This document shows positions 1-8,022 of a DNA stretch of 64,000 nucleotides, in pieces. The DNA is taken from positions 124,001 through 188,000 of the forward strand of contig NZ_WJYA01000002.1 of the NCBI RefSeq assembly GCF_009709615.1. The letters run 5' to 3'. The notes under the pieces are model-generated. The model saw nothing but the letters and a program-made list of their open reading frames with translations, was not told the DNA's origin and searched no databases. The DNA comes from Winogradskyella ouciana. GTDB lineage: Bacteria; Bacteroidota; Bacteroidia; Flavobacteriales; Flavobacteriaceae. Within the stretch, counting starts at the first letter, position 1. Every line of letters begins with the position of its first letter. A program made the position numbers and the translations under genes.

Positions 1-1
1 T

Positions 2-1465
2 GAGGAAGATATCGTAAGGTTAACCGAAATTAGAATTAAGCGTATATCCAAGTTTGATATTGATAAAGCGCAGCAAAAAATTGATGCTTTAGAAGATCAG
101 ATTGCTGAAATGAAGCATCATTTGGCAAATCTTATCGATTATTCTATAGCGTATTTTGAAAGATTAAAGAAAGATTACGGTGAAGGCAAGGAGCGTAAAA
201 CCGAATTGCGTGTCTTTGATGATGTTGATGCTACTAAGGTTGTAATTAGAAACACAAAGCTTTATGTCAATAGAGAAGAAGGTTTTGTTGGTACCTCATT
301 GCGTAGAGATGAATATGTTTGTGATTGTAGCGATATTGATGATATTATTGTCTTTACACAAGAGGGAAAGATGATGGTGACCAAAGTAGATTCTAAAACC
401 TTCATTGGTAAAAATATTATCCATGTTGCTGTATTTAAGAAAAAAGACAAGCGTACCATTTACAATATGATTTATCGTGATGGCAAAAAAGGGCCTTCGT
501 ATGTCAAACGCTTTGCGGTTACTAGTATGACAAGGGATAGAGAATACGACCTAACCAACGGTAATAAAGGTTCTCTGGTATGGTACTTCTCTGCAAATCC
601 TAATGGAGAGGCCGAAGTCGTTACCGTTTTATTGCGCCAGGTCGGAAGCATTAAAAAACTAAAATGGGACTTAGACTTTGCTGATATCCTTATAAAAGGA
701 CGTTCGTCTAAAGGTAATTTGGTAACCAAACATTCAGTAAAGCGTGTAGAGCTAAAGGAGAAAGGTGTTTCTACGCTCAAGCCTCGTAAAATTTGGTTTG
801 ATGATGCTGTACAGCGCCTCAATGTAGATGAAAGAGGTGAGCTCATTGGCGAGTTTAGAGGCGAAGACCGTTTATTGGTCATTACACAATCTGGAATTGC
901 GAAAACGATTATACCAGAATTGACGACTCACTTTGATAGTGATATGATAGTGTTAGAAAAATGGGTGCCTAAAAAACCGATTTCAGCTATCTATTACGAT
1001 GGTGAAAAAGAACGTTACTACGTTAAGCGCTTTTTAATAGAACAAGAAGGTAAAGAGGAATCCTTTATTTCTGATCATCAGGATTCGCGTTTAGAATTGG
1101 TTTTTACGGATTGGAGACCAATGGCAGAGGTTGAGTTTACAAAAGAACGTGGCAAAGACCGAAAACCTAATATGGAAGTCAACCTTGAAGAATTTATTGC
1201 TATAAAAGGCATTACTGCACTTGGAAATCAATTAACTAAAGACAAGGTGAACCAAATAAATAGGTTGGCTCCGTTGCCTTACGAAGCACCAGAAGAAGTA
1301 CATGCAGATGAACTCGAAGTTGTTGACGAGGAAACAGTTTCAGTAGACTTAGAGGTTACCAACACTTCTAAAAACACGGAAAAACCTAAGGAAAGTCTTT
1401 CTTCAAAAGATGATGAAGGTAAGGGTCCTGATATTGACGATAAAGGCCAAGCGACATTGTTTTAA
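2..1465 (+). CDS. parC: DNA topoisomerase IV subunit A (ParC/GyrA family), 3' part
   Basis: The 5' end lies before the window; reading frame 2 is open from the first bases, so the ATG at 110 is internal. The visible 487 residues hold the end of the breakage-reunion domain and its coiled coil (IVRLTEIRIKRISKFD, about residues 5-20), then the C-terminal beta-pinwheel DNA-wrapping domain with repeats such as VFTQEGKMMVTKV, and an acidic low-complexity tail ending in ATLF. The catalytic tyrosine is outside the window. The family relaxes and decatenates DNA with ParE. The divergent pinwheel and the long acidic tail favour the Bacteroidota topoisomerase IV A subunit over GyrA, but without the N-terminus this is family-level. 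It converges with the TerC gene, the two stop codons being 2 bases apart. Confidence 0.85.
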   Translation, partial: EEDIVRLTEIRIKRISKFDIDKAQQKIDALEDQIAEMKHHLANLIDYSIAYFERLKKDYGEGKERKTELRVFDDVDATKVVIRNTKLYVNREEGFVGTSLRRDEYVCDCSDIDDIIVFTQEGKMMVTKVDSKTFIGKNIIHVAVFKKKDKRTIYNMIYRDGKKGPSYVKRFAVTSMTRDREYDLTNGNKGSLVWYFSANPNGEAEVVTVLLRQVGSIKKLKWDLDFADILIKGRSSKGNLVTKHSVKRVELKEKGVSTLKPRKIWFDDAVQRLNVDERGELIGEFRGEDRLLVITQSGIAKTIIPELTTHFDSDMIVLEKWVPKKPISAIYYDGEKERYYVKRFLIEQEGKEESFISDHQDSRLELVFTDWRPMAEVEFTKERGKDRKPNMEVNLEEFIAIKGITALGNQLTKDKVNQINRLAPLPYEAPEEVHADELEVVDEETVSVDLEVTNTSKNTEKPKESLSSKDDEGKGPDIDDKGQATLF

Positions 1466-1467
1466 AC

Positions 1468-2256
1468 TCAAGTTTTCTTTTTAACCGTTTTAAAGTTTAG
1501 GAATTCTACAAAAAGTGAGAAGGCAATTGCAAAATAAAGGTAGCCTTTTGGTATGGCGCCTACTGAGTTTCCAAAGAATTCTGTGTGCGATAAGTGTGCC
1601 GCTTCGGTAATTAACATAAAGCCGATGAGAATTAGAAATGCCAAACCAAGAACCTGCATACTTGGATTGCGATCAATAAACTTACGTATTGGGTTGGCAA
1701 AACCAATCATCACTGCAATAGAAATCATCACAGCAATTATCATTAATACAAGGGTATAGTTATGGTTTGGGTGTAAACCATTGGTCATACCTACGGCCGT
1801 AAGAATAGAGTCGACTGAGAAAATAAAGTCAATAATTAGTATTTGAGTAATGGCTTGATTTAAAGACTTTATGACCTTAGACTTTACGGCTTTTTCATCA
1901 TGAGCTGGCGTCTCAACTTTTTCACGTATTTCCTTTGTGCTCTTATAGATAAGAAATAACCCACCAGCAAATAGTATAATGGCTTGCCAGCTTATTGATA
2001 TGGACAGCCAGCTAGACTCATGTATATAGAAAGGCTCACTGAGACCAATAAGGAACGATACAAAGAAAAGCAATATTATACGCTGAGCCATTGCTAGAAC
2101 AAGACCTATATTGGTTGCCTTGCTTCTTTGTTCTTCCGGTAGTTTGTTTGCGGCAATAGATATAAAAACAATATTGTCTATACCTAAAATAATTTCTAGG
2201 AAAGTGAGTGTTAATAAAGCTATTATGGCATCAGAGGTCAATAAAAAGTCTAGCAT
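1468..2256 (-). CDS. TerC family integral membrane protein
   Basis: 262 residues with about seven hydrophobic segments. Two acidic intramembrane motifs typical of TerC are visible: EIILGIDNIVF near residue 25 and IDFIFSVDSILTAVG near residue 145, which form an internal duplication. TerC/Alx/YceF proteins are inner-membrane proteins connected with tellurite resistance and manganese export. The charged loop around residues 105-135 separates the two halves. The gene follows the small lipoprotein gene by 5 bases on the same strand, so the two are probably co-transcribed. The substrate cannot be read from sequence. Confidence 0.85.
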   Translation of the reverse strand: MLDFLLTSDAIIALLTLTFLEIILGIDNIVFISIAANKLPEEQRSKATNIGLVLAMAQRIILLFFVSFLIGLSEPFYIHESSWLSISISWQAIILFAGGLFLIYKSTKEIREKVETPAHDEKAVKSKVIKSLNQAITQILIIDFIFSVDSILTAVGMTNGLHPNHNYTLVLMIIAVMISIAVMIGFANPIRKFIDRNPSMQVLGLAFLILIGFMLITEAAHLSHTEFFGNSVGAIPKGYLYFAIAFSLFVEFLNFKTVKKKT

Positions 2257-2261
2257 ATTCC

Positions 2262-2648
2262 TTAATTAATTTTTGTGGCAACTCCTTTCTCTACATACAT
2301 TGGTTTATTGGGCTTTTTTACGGCCAGCTTATATTCAAAAGTGTATGAATTATTGGTAGTTGACAATATTTTCATGTGAATCTCATCTTTCTCTGAATTG
2401 GTTTTTGGATTTAATTTTTTGAGTACAAACTCGCAGTCGTTAATCCAACGGACAGAAGATGTGTCTACTTTTCCTTCGTAATAATCTATATTGAGTGTTT
2501 CGGTTCTAATAAATCTACCTGTTTTTTCAATACCATCAATAGTATAGTTAAATTCAAACTCACCAGTTTTAAACTCATCACAGTTACGTTCTACAGAATA
2601 ACATCCTGTTAGTAGCAAAAGTGGAAGAAATACGCGCAGAAGTTTCAT
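2262..2648 (-). CDS. small secreted lipoprotein of unknown function
   Basis: 128 residues. The N-terminus is a lipoprotein signal peptide with lipobox LTGC, making Cys16 the likely lipidated residue; mature positions are YSVERNCDEF. The rest is beta-rich and contains two further cysteines (RNCDEF and INDCEF) that could pair. I recall proteins of this type being labelled 'DNA topoisomerase IV' in Bacteroidota genomes, which would be a carried-over misannotation from the neighbouring gene; nothing in the sequence resembles a topoisomerase. It lies 5 bases upstream of terC. A TACCTTTG box on the minus strand sits at 2663-2670, just before the ATG. Confidence 0.7.
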   Translation of the reverse strand: MKLLRVFLPLLLLTGCYSVERNCDEFKTGEFEFNYTIDGIEKTGRFIRTETLNIDYYEGKVDTSSVRWINDCEFVLKKLNPKTNSEKDEIHMKILSTTNNSYTFEYKLAVKKPNKPMYVEKGVATKIN

Positions 2649-2662
2649 TGTAAAGTTTTGTA

Positions 2663-2670
2663 CAAAGGTA
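2663..2670 (-). promoter_or_regulatory. Bacteroidota-type -7 box for the lipoprotein-terC pair
   Basis: The plus strand reads CAAAGGTA, so the minus strand is TACCTTTG, matching TAnnTTTG. It lies 15 bases before the ATG at 2648, giving a very short leader. No clear TTG -33 element is seen at the usual distance. Confidence 0.45.
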
Positions 2671-2689
2671 AAGAATAACGAAGTTAATT

Positions 2690-3055
2690 TTATGGCTTAT
2701 AACTTTTAAAAGTACCGTCTTTGTAAAAAATCACAATTTTTTCAATATCTGAATTGCTAACTGGTTTTTCTTGCGAATCTTCACTTTGAATTTGAAGATT
2801 GGAATTTGGAGTCTCAGAGATTGTATTAGTTTTTGGGAAACTGCCTTTTCCATTCAGCAACCAATACAATTCTACATCCGGATAGGAGTGAAGCACTTTC
2901 ATTACAAAATCTAAACTCGGCTTATTTCTACCAGAGAGAATATGGGAAATACTAGAGCGCTGCACACCAATTTTTTCGGCGAAACTTGAAGCAGTTTCAT
3001 CGTAAAAATCCATGACTTTTTGAAGCCTAACAGTGAATTTACTAGAGTTTATCAT
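2690..3055 (-). CDS. XRE-family helix-turn-helix transcriptional regulator
   Basis: 121 residues. Residues 7-62 form a Cro/CI-type HTH: SFAEKIGVQRSSISHILSGR matches the classical second and recognition helices, followed by KPSLDFVMKVLHSYP. The tail (about 70-121) is polar, rich in Ser and Glu, and probably flexible, ending in a short segment KIVIFYKDGTFKSYKP. Such compact regulators often repress their own gene. The gene is divergent from the M14 peptidase gene, and the spacer carries several TGTAAACA-like sites, which are candidate operators. No ligand-binding domain is evident. Confidence 0.85.
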   Translation of the reverse strand: MINSSKFTVRLQKVMDFYDETASSFAEKIGVQRSSISHILSGRNKPSLDFVMKVLHSYPDVELYWLLNGKGSFPKTNTISETPNSNLQIQSEDSQEKPVSNSDIEKIVIFYKDGTFKSYKP

Positions 3056-3086
3056 TGTAAACAGTAATTGTTATTAAATAACGGCA

Positions 3087-3117
3087 CAAATGTAAACATT
3101 AGTATTTCAAAAATCAA
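3087..3117 (-). promoter_or_regulatory. promoter of the XRE regulator gene
   Basis: The minus strand has TTG (complement of 3115-3117), a 20-base spacer, then TACATTTG (complement of 3087-3094), a near-ideal TTG-N(17-20)-TAnnTTTG arrangement. One TGTAAACA copy overlaps the -7 box and another overlaps the start codon, so a bound repressor would block it. Confidence 0.6.
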
Positions 3118-3312
3118 TATCTAACAAAATAAATGATTAAAAAACTTAAACCTTAACTTTGAATTTTTATATTAAATTACTGAAAACAAATAAAATAAGA
3201 TTTAAAAATAATAATCATTAAATTATTCTCAATCTATGTGGTTGGTCTTAGTCAATCATTATGTTTATTTGTATAACATTGTAACATTTTTAAATAAATT
3301 TATTGTTTACAA

Positions 3313-3339
3313 TTGTAAAAACACAAATGATTACATTTG
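3313..3339 (+). promoter_or_regulatory. promoter of the M14 peptidase gene
   Basis: TTG at 3313-3315, a 16-base spacer, and TACATTTG at 3332-3339. The expected transcription start near 3346 lies after the first in-frame start (3236), so it supports the ATG at 3359 as the true start. The TGTTTACA site at 3304-3311 lies immediately upstream. Confidence 0.55.
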
Positions 3340-3358
3340 TAACCCAGAAGTTTCTCTA

Positions 3359-4504
3359 ATGAAATTAAATCATCTTAATAGTCTTTATTCTCTAGTTAAA
3401 AATCCAGAACTATTTGGTCGCTACATCACAAATTCACATATAGAAAAGTGTTTAAAAAAGCTTCCTAAATCTTTTACTTCAGTTGTCGGATATTCAGTTT
3501 TAAACAAACCCATTTATAGTTTAACTTTTGGTACGGGATCAAAAAAAGTGTTATTGTGGTCTCAAATGCACGGCAACGAATCAACAACCACCAAAGCGCT
3601 GTTCGATACTTTTAACCTCTTTTTAACCAATAATGAGATCTCTAATACAATTTTAGACTCATGCGCTTTAATGGTTATTCCTATTTTAAATCCCGATGGT
3701 GCCGAGCGATATACACGATTAAATGCCAATGATGTTGACTTAAATAGAGATGCTCAAAGCTTATCACAGCCAGAAAGTAAAGTGCTGAGAAAGGTTTTTA
3801 ATGAGTTTAAACCCGATTATTGCTTCAACCTTCATGGCCAAAGGACCATATATAATGTAGGCAATACCAGTAACTCCTCTATATTATCGTTCTCATCGCC
3901 ATCTCAGGATGCTCAACGTACCTTAACCGAAAATAGAAAGCTTGCAATGGGCATCATCTCCGAGATTAATCAGTTGCTGCAAGAGGAAATCCCTAATGGT
4001 GTTGCACGCTATGATGATGGCTTTAATTTAGACTGTGTTGGTGATACATTTCAAAACTTTGGTGTGCCAACAATTTTATATGAAGCTGGTCATTTTCCTA
4101 ATGATTACAGTAGGGAAGAGGTAAGGCGTTTGGTTTTTATAGCCATACTGAAAGGATTAGACGTCATTGCATCTGGTGCCAAAGACCTGAACTGTGAGGA
4201 TTATTTCAACATACCCGAAAATGGGAAACAGTTTTATGACGTCATTATCAGAAATGCTTGTCTAACAAATGATTCTTCTAATTTAAACGATATAGCCATA
4301 CAGTATAATGAGAAATTGATTGACGAAAAAGTTGAATTTATACCAACTATAGAGAAAATTTCTAAGTTAGATGATTTTTTTGGGCATAAGGAAATTGATG
4401 CCGAAGGATCTATGATAAAAAATGTAAATGATTTGGAAATAAAAGTGGGTTACGAAAACGATTTCGTTTTGATAAATAATGAAAAAATCTCATTAAAACC
4501 TTAA
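3359..4504 (+). CDS. M14 family zinc carboxypeptidase
   Basis: 381 residues from the chosen ATG; a longer reading from 3236 gives an N-terminus of poor quality and begins upstream of the predicted promoter. Zinc-site motif QMHGNES (His and Glu ligands) is at about residue 70; NLHGQ at about 160 supplies the third ligand; YEAGHF at about 240 carries the likely catalytic Glu. NPDGAERYTRLNANDVDLNRD is the substrate-binding strand typical of the family. No signal peptide is seen, so a cytoplasmic role in peptide or muropeptide trimming is likely. The C-terminal 100 residues are a less conserved beta-rich extension. It is followed by the Lrp gene in the same direction. Confidence 0.85.
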   Translation: MKLNHLNSLYSLVKNPELFGRYITNSHIEKCLKKLPKSFTSVVGYSVLNKPIYSLTFGTGSKKVLLWSQMHGNESTTTKALFDTFNLFLTNNEISNTILDSCALMVIPILNPDGAERYTRLNANDVDLNRDAQSLSQPESKVLRKVFNEFKPDYCFNLHGQRTIYNVGNTSNSSILSFSSPSQDAQRTLTENRKLAMGIISEINQLLQEEIPNGVARYDDGFNLDCVGDTFQNFGVPTILYEAGHFPNDYSREEVRRLVFIAILKGLDVIASGAKDLNCEDYFNIPENGKQFYDVIIRNACLTNDSSNLNDIAIQYNEKLIDEKVEFIPTIEKISKLDDFFGHKEIDAEGSMIKNVNDLEIKVGYENDFVLINNEKISLKP

Positions 4505-4545
4505 AAAAACTGTTTTTAGATACGTATTTGTTAATGAAAATCCTT

Positions 4546-4553
4546 TATTTTTG
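4546..4553 (+). promoter_or_regulatory. -7 box of the Lrp-family regulator gene
   Basis: TATTTTTG matches TAnnTTTG. It lies 24 bases before the ATG at 4578, with a TTG at 4528-4530 (15-base spacer). Confidence 0.5.
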
Positions 4554-4577
4554 CATAAAGTTTAAAGATTTACAATT

Positions 4578-5057
4578 ATGGCGAAGTTTAAATTAGACGA
4601 AGTTGACCACCAAATTCTCGATATGCTTATCGATAATACACGTATCCCATTTACTGATATTGCTAAAAAATTATTGATATCTGCAGGTACTGTTCATGTC
4701 CGTGTAAAGAAAATGGAAGAAGCAGGAATTATAAGAGGGTCTTCATTAACTTTGGATTATAAAAAATTAGGATATTCATTTATCGCCTATGTTGGTGTTT
4801 TTCTGCAAAACACCTCTCAAACCAAGTTTGTTCTAGAACGTGTGGAAACCATACCTTATGTTACAGTTGCACACATAACTACAGGAAAGTTTAATATCTT
4901 TTGCAAGATAAGAGCTAAGGATACTATGCATGCTAAGGAAATTATCTTCATGATAGATGATATAGATGGTGTTTACAGGACTGAGACTATGATTTCTTTA
5001 GAGGAAAGTATTAACGATAAAAAACGATTAATGCATACCATATTTAACGAATTATAA
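4578..5057 (+). CDS. Lrp/AsnC family transcriptional regulator
   Basis: 159 residues, the usual Lrp length. Residues 5-60 are the winged helix-turn-helix (LDEVDHQILDMLIDNTR, then ISAGTVHVRVKKMEEAGII). Residues 70-150 are the RAM/AsnC ligand-binding beta-alpha-beta-beta-alpha-beta domain, including TTGKFNIFCKIRAKD. These proteins bind an amino acid and form octamers that bend DNA. A -7 box lies upstream and a strong hairpin terminator lies 23 bases after the stop, so the gene is probably monocistronic. The regulated genes cannot be told from the window; the proline dehydrogenase and alanine dehydrogenase genes are plausible targets by analogy only. Confidence 0.9.
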   Translation: MAKFKLDEVDHQILDMLIDNTRIPFTDIAKKLLISAGTVHVRVKKMEEAGIIRGSSLTLDYKKLGYSFIAYVGVFLQNTSQTKFVLERVETIPYVTVAHITTGKFNIFCKIRAKDTMHAKEIIFMIDDIDGVYRTETMISLEESINDKKRLMHTIFNEL

Positions 5058-5079
5058 TAAGCCTATTAATTTTATAGAG

Positions 5080-5110
5080 AAGCCCTTAGTATATTTGCTA
5101 AGGGCTTTTT
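5080..5110 (+). terminator. intrinsic terminator after the Lrp gene
   Basis: Perfect 10-base stem AAGCCCTTAG / CTAAGGGCTT around an 8-base loop, followed directly by Ts. Confidence 0.9.
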
Positions 5111-5125
5111 GTTTAAAAACTTTTG

Positions 5126-5644
5126 ATGATGATTTCAGAAACTATAAGTATTAAAGAATACAATCCATACTACAAGGCTTATATTGATAAGGCTTCTGAT
5201 GTTGATATATTAAAAGGCTTAAAATCAAGTTTTGATAACGCTATGGATTTTTATTCGAAGCTGCCTTATGAAAAACATGATTATGCTTATGCGGAAGATA
5301 AATGGACAATAAAAGATATTTTGCTTCACGTTATTGATACCGAAAGGGTCTTTTCATATAGAGCTCTACGTATTGCAAGGGGAGATAAGACACCTTTAGC
5401 TGGCTTTGAACAAGATGGTTATGTAGTGAGTGGTAATGCTAAAAAGCGTTCTTTAGAAAGCCTCATAGAAGAATATAAAAGCGTAAGACTTGCTACCATA
5501 TCTCTTTTTCAAAGCTTTGATCGTGAAACACTTTTAAAAATGGGTGAGGCCAGTGGCTTTCCAATTTCAGTAAGAGCACTGGGTTACATAATTGTGGGTC
5601 ATGAAAATCACCATATACAGGTGATAAAGCAAAGATACCTTTAG
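5126..5644 (+). CDS. DinB-family metal-binding protein
   Basis: 172 residues. It has the four-helix DinB/YfiT layout: DKWTIKDILLHVIDTERVF at residues 65-85 carries the first His, and GHENHHIQVIKQRYL at the C-terminus carries the second metal-binding His pair. The family contains thiol-dependent hydrolases and transferases; the substrate is not predictable. Two ATG codons in tandem (5126, 5129) are possible starts; a TTG just before gives no advantage. The gene converges on aroB and the last four bases overlap. Confidence 0.8.
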   Translation: MMISETISIKEYNPYYKAYIDKASDVDILKGLKSSFDNAMDFYSKLPYEKHDYAYAEDKWTIKDILLHVIDTERVFSYRALRIARGDKTPLAGFEQDGYVVSGNAKKRSLESLIEEYKSVRLATISLFQSFDRETLLKMGEASGFPISVRALGYIIVGHENHHIQVIKQRYL

Positions 5645-6711
5645 GAATTATAATCTTTAAAAGCTTCGAGAATAAGGTCGTTATTTGCTTCGCAATCAAT
5701 TTTTGGTTTTCCGATAGATTCTAAGAGCACAAAATTAACCTTTCCATGACTGTTCTTTTTGTCGTGCTTCAAGAAGTCAATAATAACGTCCTGATCTCTT
5801 TTTTCAATATTGACTTTTGAGAATGTTTTTAAAATGCCTTCCTTTATTTTTTTAAATTCATCAGTCGATAAACCACAGACCTTTGTTGATAGGTATGACT
5901 CTAGTACCATTCCTATGGCAATGGCTTCACCGTGTAATAATGGTGTTTTGTCTGCGTTGCCTAAAAAATAACTTTCAATGGCGTGTCCCAAGGTGTGTCC
6001 AAAGTTTAATGTTTTTCTTAGGCCTTGTTCTTTTATGTCTTGAGAAACTATGGTGTTTTTAATAATTACAGAATCATATATCAATTTGTCTAATTCTGAA
6101 ATGTCCATATTTTCAAAATTCACCAAATTTTCCCAATAGCCTTTATCAAAAATTAACCCATGCTTTAGCATTTCTGCATAGCCGGACACCATGTGGTTAG
6201 GAGGTAAGGTCTCTAAATAAGATGTGTCAATTAAAACCATGCTACCTTCACTGATAATGCCTATTTGGTTTTTTAACACACCAAGATCAACACCTGTTTT
6301 TCCTCCAACAGAAGCATCAACCATGGCCAGCAAAGATGTAGGAACATTTATATAGTCTATACCTCTCATATATGTACTTGCCACAAAACCTCCAAGGTCT
6401 GTAACAACTCCACCACCTAGATTAATTAGTAGACTCTTACGATCAGCTTCGTATTCTGACAGAGCTTCCCAAACACCTGTGCAGATATCTATGGTTTTAT
6501 GATCTTCTCCTTCTGGCATTTCCATAACCTCTACAACAATATCTTCGGATTCTAATTGAGATAAAAATTTTGGCAGACAATATTCATGAGTATTAGTATC
6601 AACAAGAATGAATATTTTAGAAGGCTTAGAAGATTTTATATATGAGCTTAATTCTGAGTAAACCTTTGAATTAAAGTGTACTATAGCATTTTTTGTAGTG
6701 ATGGATTTCAT
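5641..6711 (-). CDS. aroB: 3-dehydroquinate synthase
   Basis: 356 residues, the normal AroB length. It converts DAHP to 3-dehydroquinate, the second step of the shikimate pathway, using NAD+ and a divalent metal. The NAD-binding loop GGGVVTDLGGFVASTYMRG is at about residues 98-116; VPTSLLAMVDASVGGKTGVD follows with active-site Asp and Lys; the metal ligands are the Glu in SGYAEMLKHG, His in NFGHTLGHAIE and His in LLHGEAIAIGM. It stands alone, convergent with the DinB-like gene (4-base overlap) and divergent from proline dehydrogenase. Confidence 0.97.
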   Translation of the reverse strand: MKSITTKNAIVHFNSKVYSELSSYIKSSKPSKIFILVDTNTHEYCLPKFLSQLESEDIVVEVMEMPEGEDHKTIDICTGVWEALSEYEADRKSLLINLGGGVVTDLGGFVASTYMRGIDYINVPTSLLAMVDASVGGKTGVDLGVLKNQIGIISEGSMVLIDTSYLETLPPNHMVSGYAEMLKHGLIFDKGYWENLVNFENMDISELDKLIYDSVIIKNTIVSQDIKEQGLRKTLNFGHTLGHAIESYFLGNADKTPLLHGEAIAIGMVLESYLSTKVCGLSTDEFKKIKEGILKTFSKVNIEKRDQDVIIDFLKHDKKNSHGKVNFVLLESIGKPKIDCEANNDLILEAFKDYNS

Positions 6712-6783
6712 ACCAAAAAAGTTCCTAAATTATCGCTGTGAAAATACTCCCTTTTTTTAGAAAAAAATAAGCTTTGGTTTAAA

Positions 6784-6791
6784 TATATTTG
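6784..6791 (+). promoter_or_regulatory. -7 box of the proline dehydrogenase gene
   Basis: TATATTTG, an exact TAnnTTTG match, 20 bases before the ATG at 6811. No convincing -33 TTG at the standard distance. Confidence 0.5.
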
Positions 6792-6810
6792 CATTAATAT
6801 TCTATAGCCT

Positions 6811-7983
6811 ATGATAGATCGGTCATTATTTGAAGACACAGCTACGGCCTTTGCGTTAAAATCTGATTCTGAATTAGAACGCGCTTACTTTTTATTTAAA
6901 ATGATTTCCTCGCAACCTTTGGTGCGTATAGGTACTGCTGCAACTAATTTTGCTCTTAAAGCCAATTTGCCCGTTGAAGGCTTAATTCGTTCTACGGTTT
7001 TTGATCATTTTTGTGGAGGTGTAAATGAGGAAGATTGTTTGCCAGTTATAGATAAACTCTACACTAAAAGTGTGAGTTCTGTTTTGGATTATTCAGTAGA
7101 GGGAAAGGAGGCTGAAGCACAATTTGATAACGCTGTAGAAAAGATATTGAAAATCATTAATTTCTGTGACGAAAGAGAGGCTATGCCAATAGTCGTTTTT
7201 AAGCCCACTGGTTTTGGAAGGTTTTATCTTTATCAGAAAAAAACAGAAGGAAAAGATTTGACAACAGACGAACAAGCCGAATGGGATAGAATAGTTGCTA
7301 GGTTTGATGCGGTTTGTAAACTCGCCAAGGAAAAAGATGTTGAAGTATTGATTGATGGTGAAGAAAGCTGGATGCAAGATGCAGCAGATGATTTGGTTGA
7401 GGATATGATGCGTATTTACAATACTGAAAACACCATTGTTTATAATACTTTGCAGTGTTACCGTTGGGATAGATTGGATTATCTTAAGGGTTTGCATCAA
7501 CGTGCTAAAGAAAATGGATTTAAAGTAGGCATGAAAATTGTCCGTGGTGCCTACATGGAGAAAGAACGTGCTAGAGCAGAAGAAAAGGGTTATGAATCTC
7601 CAATCTGTGAAAACAAAAAAGCCACAGACGACAACTTCAATACTACCCTTGTTTATATTTTAGAAAACTTAAAAGACATCTCGGTATTTATTGGTACTCA
7701 TAACGAAGAAAGTTGTTACCTCTCTATGGAACTTATGGAAAAGTACAATATCAATAAAGAAGATAATAACGTTTGGTTTGGCCAATTATATGGCATGAGT
7801 GATCATATTAGTTACAACTTGGCGGCTAAAGGCTATAATGTTGCAAAATACATCCCTTTTGGACCAGTTAAGGACGTTATGCCTTATTTAATAAGAAGGG
7901 CAGAGGAGAACACTTCTGTGGCTGGGCAAACTAACAGAGAATTATCTTTATTAAAAACTGAAAAGAAAAGGCGTAAACTATAA
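6811..7983 (+). CDS. proline dehydrogenase (monofunctional, FAD-dependent)
   Basis: 390 residues forming the PutA-type TIM barrel without the aldehyde dehydrogenase half, so P5C oxidation must be done by a separate enzyme not in the window. Family motifs are FKPTGFGRF (about 130), DGEESWMQ (about 185), KIVRGAYMEKERARA (about 242), GTHNEESC (about 288), FGQLYGMSDH (about 320) and IPFGPVKDVMPYLIRRAEENT near the end, the last being the proline-binding and FAD-contacting segment. It oxidises proline to P5C and passes electrons to quinone. A hairpin terminator starts at the stop codon. Confidence 0.93.
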   Translation: MIDRSLFEDTATAFALKSDSELERAYFLFKMISSQPLVRIGTAATNFALKANLPVEGLIRSTVFDHFCGGVNEEDCLPVIDKLYTKSVSSVLDYSVEGKEAEAQFDNAVEKILKIINFCDEREAMPIVVFKPTGFGRFYLYQKKTEGKDLTTDEQAEWDRIVARFDAVCKLAKEKDVEVLIDGEESWMQDAADDLVEDMMRIYNTENTIVYNTLQCYRWDRLDYLKGLHQRAKENGFKVGMKIVRGAYMEKERARAEEKGYESPICENKKATDDNFNTTLVYILENLKDISVFIGTHNEESCYLSMELMEKYNINKEDNNVWFGQLYGMSDHISYNLAAKGYNVAKYIPFGPVKDVMPYLIRRAEENTSVAGQTNRELSLLKTEKKRRKL

Positions 7984-8011
7984 ATGCCTCATCATAAGAC
8001 GAGGCATTTTG
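7983..8011. terminator. bidirectional terminator between proline dehydrogenase and wzc
   Basis: Stem AATGCCTC / GAGGCATT with a 10-base loop; T-rich on the plus side (TTTTGT) and AT-rich on the minus side. It separates the convergent polysaccharide operon from the proline dehydrogenase gene. Confidence 0.8.
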
Positions 8012-8022
8012 TATTTGAAAAG

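Larger units (their letters stand above)
3056..3358. promoter_or_regulatory. divergent control region with repeated TGTAAACA sites
   Basis: This 303-base AT-rich spacer separates the XRE regulator gene from the M14 peptidase gene. TGTAAACA occurs at 3056-3063 and 3091-3098, and its complement TGTTTACA at 3304-3311, with looser copies such as TGTAACAT near 3280 and TTGTAAAA at 3314-3321. They bracket both predicted promoters. This fits operator sites for the adjacent regulator, which is inference. No open reading frame with coding character is seen in the spacer. Confidence 0.45.

Noticed and set aside
2262..2648. DNA topoisomerase IV label for the small lipoprotein
   Set aside because: It has a lipobox signal peptide and no topoisomerase motif; such a label would come from the gene next to it.
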